Assembly (NCBI RefSeq): GCF_003002825.1
Contig: NZ_PVTE01000015.1
Location: 62,001-126,000 of the forward strand
Reading direction: 5' to 3'
Source of the DNA: Spirosoma oryzae
Lineage (GTDB): Bacteria > Bacteroidota > Bacteroidia > Cytophagales > Spirosomataceae
DNA: 64,000 nt
Positions 35,423 through 43,175 of this stretch are shown in pieces. Made by a program: the position numbers and the translations under genes. Within the stretch, counting starts at the first letter, position 1. Each line of letters begins with the position of its first letter. The notes under the pieces are model-generated. The model did not search any database. It had not been told where the DNA came from and was given only the letters and a program-made list of their open reading frames with translations.

Positions 35423-35788
35423 ATGGCAACTGCCTTAATGCCCCAGCAGTATCAGGATTGTATTGAAGCCTGTCAGGATTGCGCTATTAGTTGCGATGCC
35501 TGCGCACAGGCCTGTCTTGGTGAAACGGACGTTCAGATGATGGTAGACTGTATCCGGCTCGACCGGGACTGCGCTAAAATTTGCTATACCGCCGTTTCGT
35601 TCATGGCCAGCGGAAGCGCTCACGCGGCTGATGTATGTAAACTTTGCGCCCATATCTGTGAAGCCTGTGCGGCCGAGTGCGAAAAACACGTAGCGCACAT
35701 GGACCACTGTCGGCAGTGCGCCGAAGCCTGCCGCCGGTGTGCAGAAGCCTGCCATAAGATGGCTCAGGGTGCCCATACAATTGCCTAA
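35423..35788 (+). CDS. Four-helix-bundle copper-binding protein (DUF326/Csp-like)
   Basis: A 121-residue protein with 19 cysteines spaced for a four-helix bundle (QDCIEACQDCAISCDACAQA, later CKLCAHICEACAAEC and CRQCAEACRRCAEACHK). This matches the Csp/DUF326 copper-storage family, which can bind many Cu+ ions inside the bundle. There is no signal peptide, so it is the cytosolic (Csp3-like) type. It is the only plus-strand gene of this metal block and has a palindrome just upstream that is shared with the HMA gene region. Confidence 0.9.
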   Translation: MATALMPQQYQDCIEACQDCAISCDACAQACLGETDVQMMVDCIRLDRDCAKICYTAVSFMASGSAHAADVCKLCAHICEACAAECEKHVAHMDHCRQCAEACRRCAEACHKMAQGAHTIA

Positions 35789-35863
35789 GTTTCTACCAAC
35801 AAGTGCCGTTTCTATTCAAGTGATGGGGCTTGTTGGTTTACTACTTCGAATGGGCTTGAACGA

Positions 35864-36913
35864 TCACAGCACCACACGTTTTAGTACTACCTGTCCCTGA
35901 GCTTCCCAAACACAGAATACCGTCCGTCCACTTATAGCCAGGCTGGGTATCTGGCCTGCACCAAATGAAACAGGAGCTTTATCATTAACTTTTATCCAAA
36001 CCGTGCCGCCTTCATCCCAGGCAACTACTGACGCGGTCGAACTTTGACTCAGGGTTACGTTACGACCCGTCCCAAATGCTTGTTCCGGTTGACCTGGCTG
36101 ACAGGTAAAAAGAGTATTTTCCCGTCGCCAGACGGTTAGTGGTTGTCCCGTTGCAGTAAGGACCACCGCACCGCCATCCATTGGGCAGGCGTTGAGCTTC
36201 CAGGTGCCAGTGCCAAGCTTTTGTGCCGGAGTGTACGTTTTGCCGCCATCGGCCGAGTGAACAAGGAACATATCCCGCGAACCGCCCAGTGAATTTCTGA
36301 ACTGTACATAAATGTCTTCTCCGCTGACGGCCATTGATACCCGGCAACATTCGCAAACCGTGCCTTCTGGTGAGCGATAGATAACTTGATTGACAGACCA
36401 GGTACGGCCCCCGTCCGTTGAGGTAGCACCAACAAGTTTATTTTGCCTGTCATCACGCAGATCCAGCCAGGCCGCATGGAAGACGCCAGCTGTGGCCCCT
36501 GCCACCGCCTGAAAACCTTCTTTGGCTATTTCAGGTACGTCGTTTATTCTGGTCGCTGGAGACCACCGTCCCGTTTTCCGGTCGAGTGAATACGCGAATA
36601 TATCCCCCACTCGATTGACAGCTGTAATGACGATAAACTGATCGGTGAGGGCTAGTTGTGGGCCGCGCTTTGCACCAGCCACTAAACCCGGCAGGGTGGC
36701 AACAACGAGGGGCTGGCTTACGTGAGCTGTCTTTTCGCTGGCTGTCGTGTAATAGATGATCGAATCCTGCCCAAAAACTAGATGAACAGTTCCGGTATCA
36801 TCAGTTACAGCGACGGGAAGATGACCAGTTGCTATAGTCTGGGTATTGTTGAATGATTGCCCTTGAGCCAAAAGGGCAGTTGCAGAGATGAGTAAACAAA
36901 ATAGATAGCGCAT
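35864..36913 (-). CDS. Exported BNR/sialidase-like beta-propeller protein
   Basis: A 349-residue exported protein (signal about 1-18, LLAQG-Q) with BNR/Asp-box repeats such as SSTDGGRTWSVNQ and HSADGGKTYTPAQ, typical of sialidase-fold propellers. A cysteine cluster CECC at about residues 186-190 and a later NACPMDGG are not usual in sialidases and could bind metal or form disulfides. The sialidase catalytic arginine triad is not evident. Being encoded beside the copper genes, it is more likely a structural or binding propeller than a glycosidase. Confidence 0.7.
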   Translation of the reverse strand: MRYLFCLLISATALLAQGQSFNNTQTIATGHLPVAVTDDTGTVHLVFGQDSIIYYTTASEKTAHVSQPLVVATLPGLVAGAKRGPQLALTDQFIVITAVNRVGDIFAYSLDRKTGRWSPATRINDVPEIAKEGFQAVAGATAGVFHAAWLDLRDDRQNKLVGATSTDGGRTWSVNQVIYRSPEGTVCECCRVSMAVSGEDIYVQFRNSLGGSRDMFLVHSADGGKTYTPAQKLGTGTWKLNACPMDGGAVVLTATGQPLTVWRRENTLFTCQPGQPEQAFGTGRNVTLSQSSTASVVAWDEGGTVWIKVNDKAPVSFGAGQIPSLAISGRTVFCVWEAQGQVVLKRVVL

Positions 36914-37322
36914 GATGGCGAAAGCAAAACTGGCAGTAGATCATACCCGGTATCTACCACCCAGCTTTGGTGGTAGTGAATATGCCAGTACGAATGGCGG
37001 GGATTCAATTGAAATTTTCGACCTATTTATGGATTATAATGGCAAAACTCACTCTGTTATGAGTACCATCGAAATACCGTCTAAAACATCTGCTATTTAA
37101 CTGATTAATTCTTGTGTGTGTGTGTACAGGACCACGACGTTGATTTGCTGGTATATCTGTCTTTTCAATAACAGGCGGTCAATGCAGAAAACCTACCAAT
37201 ATATCAATCGCCAAATCAGTTGGCTGTTATATAAGTAGAAAAGGATTCTACTCTTTCTCAACAACGCTTCAACGGGGGCTATCTATTAGAGAATGACCCC
37301 GTTTTTAAGTACTGAAATGCGA
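36914..37322. other. Intergenic stretch without an accepted gene
   Basis: Nothing convincing is encoded in these 409 bases. A 62-residue frame at 36912-37100 overlaps the start of the minus-strand propeller gene and has no recognisable features. There is a short TG run at 37113-37125. AACGGGG (37271-37277) and CCCCGTT (37297-37303), followed by T5, could form a weak plus-strand terminator. Confidence 0.5.
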
Positions 37323-37655
37323 TTAGTTTCTCGGTGCATAGTAAATAATGCAAACCCCAATGAGTGCGACGATAGCCCCGACGATATCATACTGATCGGG
37401 TCGAAAGCCGTCTACTTTCCATGCCCAAAGTAAGGCCATAACAATAAAAAAACCGCCGTACGTAGCGTAGACCCGCCCAAACCCGGCGGGTTGAAGTGTG
37501 GCCACGACACCGTACACCGCCAGCAGCATACCGCCTGCCAGGCCATATAAAAGCGGTTTGTCTTCCTTAATCCAGAGCCAGACCAAGTACCCGCCCCCGA
37601 TTTCACAGAAACCGGCGATAACAAAAATAAGAATTGATCCAGCAATAGCGCCCAT
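37323..37655 (-). CDS. ynfA: YnfA family small membrane protein
   Basis: A 110-residue inner-membrane protein with four hydrophobic helices, matching the YnfA/UPF0060 family: FCEIGGGYLVWLWIKEDKP, LQPAGFGRVYATYGGFFIVMALLWAWKVDGFRPDQYD. It resembles small multidrug-resistance proteins and is often found beside heavy-metal genes in Bacteroidota. It lies 32 bp after the P-type ATPase gene on the same strand and probably ends that operon. The substrate is unknown. Confidence 0.88.
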   Translation of the reverse strand: MGAIAGSILIFVIAGFCEIGGGYLVWLWIKEDKPLLYGLAGGMLLAVYGVVATLQPAGFGRVYATYGGFFIVMALLWAWKVDGFRPDQYDIVGAIVALIGVCIIYYAPRN

Positions 37656-37687
37656 AGAAAATCGCTACTTAATACTCTTTGAAATGC

Positions 37688-39691
37688 TTACTTAAATTTT
37701 ATATTCTGCACCCGTACTGCGTTTATAATGGCCAGCATCGCTACGCCCACATCGGCAAAGACCGCTTCCCACATTGTAGCAAGTCCACCCGCGCCGAGGA
37801 TGAGAACAATCGCTTTTACCACCATCGACAGGGTAATATTTTGCCAGACGATTCGGCGTGTGGCCCGGCCAATCTCCACCGCTATGGCAATCTTGGCCGG
37901 TTCGTCGTTTTGAATAATGACATCGGCGGTTTCGATGGTGGCATCCGAACCAAGGCCACCCATCGCCATCCCCACGTCGGCCAGCGCGACTACCGGGGCA
38001 TCGTTTACGCCGTCGCCGACGAAGGCCAGCTTTGCTTTTGGATTACCAGCCAACTCAGCTTTTAGCCGTTCAACCTGCGCGACTTTGTCTTCGGGTAACA
38101 GATCACCGTGCCATTCGTCCACGCCGACCTGTTTGGCTACGATCTCAACCACCGCTGCTTTATCTCCCGACAGCATTACTGTTCGGATACCATCCGCTTT
38201 CAGGCGTTTTACCGCGTCGGCAGCATCATGTTTTACCTCGTCGGCAATCGTGAAGTAGCCCGCAAACTGTCCGTCGATGGCCGTCATAACAATGGTATAA
38301 GGAATCTGAGTCAGGGCTTCGTCGAAGGTTACACCAAACCTACGGAGCAACTTGGCGTTTCCGGCCAGTAACTCTTTCCCGTCGACTCGTCCTTTCATGC
38401 CGTGCCCGGGAATTTCCTCCACACCCTCGACTGACACAGTTTCGTAGCTTTTGTCCGAATGCTCCAGGATGGCCGTGGCTACCGGGTGGGTCGATTTATT
38501 TTCGAGCGCAGCCGTTAGCCGGGTTAATTCAACCGCATCTATACCCACCGGCTTGACTTCCTGCACCTTGAACACCCCTTTCGTCAATGTACCCGTTTTG
38601 TCCATGACCACCGTTTTCAGCTGGGTCATCAGATCCAGAAACACCGACCCTTTGAACAGAATACCCTGTTTCGACCCAGCCCCGATGCCGCCGAAATAGC
38701 CCAGCGGAATAGAGATCACCAGCGCACAGGGACAGCCAATCACTAGGAAAACCAGTCCCCGGTATAGCCAGTCCCGAAACTGGTAATCAGCGACGAAGAA
38801 GCAGGGTATGACCGTAATTAGCAGGGCCAGTCCGCAAATAGCCGGGGTATAAATTTTGGCAAATCGGGCAATGAACTCCTGCGTTTGAGCTTTGCGTCCT
38901 GTAGCCTGCTGCACTAATTTGAGAATGCGCGAGAGCTTAGAATCCTGATAGGGTGTGGTTACGTTCATTTCCACCAGTGACTGTCGGTTTATCATGCCAG
39001 CCAGCACCGCTTCTCCTTTCTCAATGGTTCGCGGTACACTCTCACCCGTCAGGGCCGCTGTATCGAAGGTGCCCCGTTCCGAACGCATCGTGCCATCGAG
39101 ACCCACTTTCTCCCCAGCCTTGATTTGGACAACATCCCCCACGGCGACCGTGGCAGCTTTGACCGTTCGAGCCTGACCGTTTTGAAGTACCGTTATTTCA
39201 TCGGGCCGCACATCGAGCAGGGCCTTGATACTGCGACGCGCCCGCAGTACGGCCGCATCCTGAAACAACTCGCCAATAGTATAAAACAGCATTACGGCTA
39301 CCCCTTCCGGGTATTCGCGGATGGCAAACGCGCCGAGGGTGGCCACGCCCATCAGAAAAAATTCGGTGAACACATCGCCCCGGATAATACTGCTCCAAGC
39401 CCGCTTCAGTACCGGCCAGCCAACGGGTAAATAGGCTACTACATACCATATGAGTCGGATGGGGTCTTTAAACCAACTCATGGATGGATTGCTAGCTACA
39501 TAATAATCCAGAGCGATACCACTCAGCAGCAACACCAAACTGATAGCAGCCGGGGCATAGGTACGCCAGGTCTGATCGGGGCCCTTCTTTGCTGGTGCGA
39601 CATCGGCTGCCGGAGTGGTTCCCGCTTCGATTAATTCGACGTCATCTTCCTCGTCGTGATCGTGCCCTTCGTGGTCGTGATCGTGTGCCAT
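37688..39691 (-). CDS. Heavy-metal-transporting P1B-type ATPase (Zn/Cd-like)
   Basis: A 667-residue metal ATPase. The cytosolic N-terminus is His/Asp-rich (MAHDHDHEGHDHDEEDD) instead of carrying an HMA domain, which fits Zn2+, Cd2+ or Co2+. The transport site CPC is at about residue 319 (IGCPCALVISIPLG), the phosphorylated aspartate is in DKTGTLTKG (about 364), and the hinge GDGVNDAPVVALADVGMAMG follows near 575. The ATG at 39691 is chosen because it begins with the His-rich tail; an upstream start would add unrelated residues. It lies 7 bp after the RcnA/UreH-like gene. Confidence 0.92.
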   Translation of the reverse strand: MAHDHDHEGHDHDEEDDVELIEAGTTPAADVAPAKKGPDQTWRTYAPAAISLVLLLSGIALDYYVASNPSMSWFKDPIRLIWYVVAYLPVGWPVLKRAWSSIIRGDVFTEFFLMGVATLGAFAIREYPEGVAVMLFYTIGELFQDAAVLRARRSIKALLDVRPDEITVLQNGQARTVKAATVAVGDVVQIKAGEKVGLDGTMRSERGTFDTAALTGESVPRTIEKGEAVLAGMINRQSLVEMNVTTPYQDSKLSRILKLVQQATGRKAQTQEFIARFAKIYTPAICGLALLITVIPCFFVADYQFRDWLYRGLVFLVIGCPCALVISIPLGYFGGIGAGSKQGILFKGSVFLDLMTQLKTVVMDKTGTLTKGVFKVQEVKPVGIDAVELTRLTAALENKSTHPVATAILEHSDKSYETVSVEGVEEIPGHGMKGRVDGKELLAGNAKLLRRFGVTFDEALTQIPYTIVMTAIDGQFAGYFTIADEVKHDAADAVKRLKADGIRTVMLSGDKAAVVEIVAKQVGVDEWHGDLLPEDKVAQVERLKAELAGNPKAKLAFVGDGVNDAPVVALADVGMAMGGLGSDATIETADVIIQNDEPAKIAIAVEIGRATRRIVWQNITLSMVVKAIVLILGAGGLATMWEAVFADVGVAMLAIINAVRVQNIKFK

Positions 39692-39698
39692 TGAGTTC

Positions 39699-40334
39699 TC
39701 AGAGTTTAATAAAAAAGATAAAAATGCCGAGGGCAATCAATATGCCCCCGGTAATACGCTTCTCGTAGTGGTCGAGCCAATGCCAGTTGACTTGGGCCAG
39801 CCCCCGAAACGATACTGCTGTCAGGCCCACCATGCAGGCGATGGTCACAACCGTATAAGCCACCGCCAGTGTGGTAATAGCCGACCATCCCAGCGTACCA
39901 GCCGTAAAGAAAAACGTTTCAATTTCCAGACAAGGCGAAAACAGCATGGCCACCGATAGCGTCGTAATGATGGTCGCTTTCGAGCGGCCCGTGAGTCCGC
40001 GTGGTACGTGTTCGTGGGGGTGGTCCGGCGATCCGGCGTTGGCATCGTGCATGGCGAAGTAGATCAGCCCCATAAACACCAGCAGCAGCGAGGCAACCAG
40101 CCGGGTTTGAGCCTCTAACCGCTCCGACACTTCGATGCCGATGGCTCCGATTACAATACCCAGCACCACCGTACTCAGCGTATGGAAAAAGCCGCTCAGG
40201 GCCACCACGCCCAGCGTTTCCCGCTCCGACCAGCCCTCAGCGCGACCAATCAGTACCACTGGCAACCAGTGGTTGGGAATGGCTGCGTGAACCGATCCTA
40301 ATAAAATGCTGCCTATCAATAAGTTCCAGAGCAT
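39699..40334 (-). CDS. UreH/RcnA-like polytopic membrane protein
   Basis: A 211-residue protein with about six membrane helices and histidine motifs in helices or loops: HAAIPNHWLPVVLIGR at the N-terminus, FFHTLSTVVLGIVIGA, and DHPHEHVPRG in a loop. FSPCLEIETFFFTAG carries a conserved Pro-Cys. This pattern is seen in the UreH/NicO-type transporters that move Ni2+ or Co2+ and in related proteins of unknown substrate. Within this operon, cation efflux is the likely role. Confidence 0.65.
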   Translation of the reverse strand: MLWNLLIGSILLGSVHAAIPNHWLPVVLIGRAEGWSERETLGVVALSGFFHTLSTVVLGIVIGAIGIEVSERLEAQTRLVASLLLVFMGLIYFAMHDANAGSPDHPHEHVPRGLTGRSKATIITTLSVAMLFSPCLEIETFFFTAGTLGWSAITTLAVAYTVVTIACMVGLTAVSFRGLAQVNWHWLDHYEKRITGGILIALGIFIFFIKL

Positions 40335-40401
40335 CAGTATGGGGGTAATAATAGGTTGGCTTACAAAGTGTAAGAACGGCGTCCTTGTTTATGGGGATTG
40401 C

Positions 40402-41055
40402 TTAGAGTATGCTGGTTACAAAGTTGATGGTAAGCGTAATGATGAGCACATTGAAAACAAACGACAACAGGCTGTGCAGCAGGTTTAGTCGACGCAGCCG
40501 CTTCGTGCTGATCGACACATCGGAGACCTGATACGTCATGCCAATCACGAACGAGAAATAAGCGAAATCGAGGTAATCGGGTGGCTCGTTACCCGGAAAC
40601 TCTAAGCCGCCAACTACCGCATCCGAACCGGGATTGTAATAGATATGGGCGTAGTGCAGAATGAAGACACTGTGCATCAGCGTCCACGAACAAACCACCG
40701 TCAGGCTCGACAGGGCGACGTGCCGGGTCGTTTCCCAAGCGGACAGCCCGTGCATCGACCCCAACAGCGCAATGACGCCAAACAGACTAAACATGGCCCC
40801 AACCACGGTTAACAGATAGATGGCCGTTCGGCTCTCGTCCTCCCGCTGTGCGGTTTGGCGGGTATCGGCCCAGCCAATAATGACCCAGATCAGGCTTAAT
40901 ACAATCAGCGCGTAGGCCAGCCACGCCAACAGAAGCCGGATTTGCCAGCTATATCGTCCGGCCGTTACAAACCATATCAGCCCGCCGAAAACCAGTGCAA
41001 TCAGCGAACGTTGCAAAGCGGTCAGGGTCGGCCGGTAGCTATCTTTTTTTTCCAT
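40402..41055 (-). CDS. DUF1345 membrane protein
   Basis: A 217-residue inner-membrane protein with about five helices. It shows the DUF1345 features RTAIYLLTVVGAMFSLFGVIALL and the C-terminal LDFAYFSFVIGMTYQVSDVSI followed by RRLNLLHSLLSFVFNVLII. The family is commonly found in metal and stress loci, but its function is not established. It lies between the ZIP gene and the UreH-like gene with short gaps. Confidence 0.85.
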   Translation of the reverse strand: MEKKDSYRPTLTALQRSLIALVFGGLIWFVTAGRYSWQIRLLLAWLAYALIVLSLIWVIIGWADTRQTAQREDESRTAIYLLTVVGAMFSLFGVIALLGSMHGLSAWETTRHVALSSLTVVCSWTLMHSVFILHYAHIYYNPGSDAVVGGLEFPGNEPPDYLDFAYFSFVIGMTYQVSDVSISTKRLRRLNLLHSLLSFVFNVLIITLTINFVTSIL

Positions 41056-41097
41056 ATTAGCAAAAAATGGCTGTCATTCAGCCAATGGATTGGCGTA

Positions 41098-41847
41098 TCA
41101 GGCAACGATACCCAGCACCAGAAACAACAAAAAGCCGACAAAGAACATAGCCGTCAGCCAGGGCTTTTCTTTCCCCTCGTGGGCCTCTACCAACAGTTCT
41201 TCGGTCACTAAAAACAGCAGCGCGGCCAGACCAAAGGAGAGTACGATGTCTAAACCTGTTTCCGGTAAATTGTGCAGCAGGGTGGCCCCGATCAGCGTAC
41301 TTGTAAAGAATACGCCTGACATACCCAGCAGCAGGCGAACGATCCGGAAACGGGCAACCCCGTCGTCGGTCAGTGATGTAGCCGTGGCCAGGCCCAGCGA
41401 TAATACTTCCACCCCCAGCGCGAAGGCCAGCAGCACCCCTTCCCTGGCACCGGCCGTAAAGCCGATACCCAGCAGCAACCCGTCGATGAACAGGTCGACC
41501 CCAATGGCCAGCAGAAAAGCAACGGGAAGGACAGCGGCCCGAGTTGAACTGGCAACCAGCGGGTCCGCTGTTTCTTCAGTGGGCGATTCGGTAAACTGCC
41601 GGATCAGCAGCATCAGCGCGATGCCCCCGCTAAAGCCCATTACCGTCAGCCACGGGTTATGCAACCGGACTACATCGGGCAGGATTTCAACGGCCACGAC
41701 CGAGAAGACCACTCCGGCCGCAAAGTGGAGGATGGCCGAACGGGCCTGTACGCCGAACCGAATAACCAGAGCCAGCAAGCCCCCGCCCGTCAGGGCAATG
41801 GTGGGCACAAGGGCATAGGTGATAATTTGCTGAAACAGGGTGGTCAT
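41098..41847 (-). CDS. ZIP family metal transporter
   Basis: A 249-residue membrane protein with eight predicted helices. The ZIP-type metal site appears in helices 4 and 5 as AIGVDLFIDGLLLGIGF and in the later EVLSLGLA and LLHNLPETG segments; the usual HN of helix 4 is replaced by a VDLFID pattern, as in some ZIP-related efflux proteins. The ATG at 41847 is chosen; a much longer upstream open frame lacks coding character. Finding an uptake-type family inside an efflux operon is odd, so direction and substrate remain uncertain. Confidence 0.8.
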   Translation of the reverse strand: MTTLFQQIITYALVPTIALTGGGLLALVIRFGVQARSAILHFAAGVVFSVVAVEILPDVVRLHNPWLTVMGFSGGIALMLLIRQFTESPTEETADPLVASSTRAAVLPVAFLLAIGVDLFIDGLLLGIGFTAGAREGVLLAFALGVEVLSLGLATATSLTDDGVARFRIVRLLLGMSGVFFTSTLIGATLLHNLPETGLDIVLSFGLAALLFLVTEELLVEAHEGKEKPWLTAMFFVGFLLFLVLGIVA

Positions 41848-41917
41848 AATAAACAAAATGAACAGAATAGATAAATAGGCCGGGCTGACCGGATCGGTGC
41901 CCCCGCTAACAGCAAAC

Positions 41918-43168
41918 TCACTCCTCTTCACCCCCGCCTTTAAGTTGTGACAGTACGCCAAACGCGCCTTTGATGGCCACCCGCGTGCGGACAATATCGA
42001 AACTGGCGGGCAGGGTAACCTGGGCATAGCCGCCCTCGCTGCCCCCCCGGCGCACGGGTACCTGCTTAAAGGCGATACCGTGCCGTTCGAGTTGAGCTGG
42101 TTTACCGGTAGCCGCCGTATTATCCCCTTCGTCGGGATCGCCAACCGGTTCGTGCTGTTCAGGGACCGTCTGTCTGGTCACCACAAAGATGTAATCCTTC
42201 CCCTCGGCGGAAACAATGGCTTCTTCGGGCAGGGCCGTCACCCGGCTGTCGCCCACATCCAGGCTGGCTTTCAGAAAGGTGTTCGGTGATAACCGGGCAT
42301 CGGGTTGGTCGAGTCTGGCCACCACCCGCACCGACCGGTCCGCATCAATGGCCCGGTTGATGTAGGTAATGCGCCCCAGCCGCTCTTTACCCCCTTCGTT
42401 ATTGAGCCGGATGATGACCCGTTGACCGGCCCGAATTTTGGGTAATTCCTTTTCAAAAACGGTCAGTTCGGCGTACAATCCCTGACTACTGGTGAGCTGG
42501 GCAATCCGATCGGCGGGCTGCACGTATTGACCCGCGTTGACCGAGACGTCGGTCACCACACCAGAAACCGGAGCGATCACCGAATAATAGGCGCTGAACC
42601 GGCCCGTCAGGGCAGCAGCAGGGGATAGCCCGACCAGCCGTAGCCGCTGGGCCAGCCCGTTTTGGCGGGCGCGAATCTGATTCCGCTCGGCGGATGTCTG
42701 CTGAAATACCTTCAGAGCACTCACGTTCTGTTCGCTGAGTTCCTTTTGCCGGGCATATTCCGCTTCCAGGTAGGTCAGGCGGCTGGCGTTTTCGGCGTAA
42801 TCCTGCTGAAGCTGAACCAGATCGGGATTCTCTATGCGGGCCAGTACCTGTCCTTTACGCACCGGCTGACCGGGCAGCAGGGGCAGGCTGCGTACAAAGC
42901 CGCCCTGGATGGCCGTGATAGCGACCTGACTCTGCGCCGGTACCGCCAATCGGCCATTGACCTGGAGCAGTTGGCCCAGATTGCGGTAGGCCACCTGACC
43001 CAGTTCGACCGCCCCGATGCGAACCTGATCGTCGGATAGGGCCACCACGTCGACCGGCGCATCGGAGTCCGGTTTGGCTTCGGTAGAAGGGTTCGTTTGG
43101 GTCTCGGTGGATTGTTTACAGGCCATTGTCAGACCCAGCAGGCTAATGAAAAAGATGATTCGTTGCAT
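41918..43168 (-). CDS. czcB: CzcB-type RND periplasmic adaptor
   Basis: A 416-residue lipoprotein adaptor with lipobox LLGLTMAC at its N-terminus. The core shows the paired barrel-sandwich halves (GGFVRSLPLLPGQPVRKGQVLARIENPD and APVSGVVTDVSVNAGQYVQPADRIAQL) flanking a helical hairpin, then a beta-barrel (RIRAGQRVIIRLNNEGGK). The heavy-metal-binding domain of the Cus adaptors is absent, which fits a divalent-cation (Zn/Cd/Co) pump. It starts 7 bp after the RND-TolC fusion gene. Confidence 0.88.
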   Translation of the reverse strand: MQRIIFFISLLGLTMACKQSTETQTNPSTEAKPDSDAPVDVVALSDDQVRIGAVELGQVAYRNLGQLLQVNGRLAVPAQSQVAITAIQGGFVRSLPLLPGQPVRKGQVLARIENPDLVQLQQDYAENASRLTYLEAEYARQKELSEQNVSALKVFQQTSAERNQIRARQNGLAQRLRLVGLSPAAALTGRFSAYYSVIAPVSGVVTDVSVNAGQYVQPADRIAQLTSSQGLYAELTVFEKELPKIRAGQRVIIRLNNEGGKERLGRITYINRAIDADRSVRVVARLDQPDARLSPNTFLKASLDVGDSRVTALPEEAIVSAEGKDYIFVVTRQTVPEQHEPVGDPDEGDNTAATGKPAQLERHGIAFKQVPVRRGGSEGGYAQVTLPASFDIVRTRVAIKGAFGVLSQLKGGGEEE

Positions 43169-43175
43169 GGATGTA

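Noticed and set aside
35864-36913. Functional sialidase
   Set aside because: Asp-box repeats are present, but the catalytic arginines and the tyrosine/glutamate pair could not be located.
36912-37100. 62-residue plus-strand frame overlapping the propeller start
   Set aside because: It overlaps the start of a well-supported minus-strand gene, has no recognised features and no promoter.
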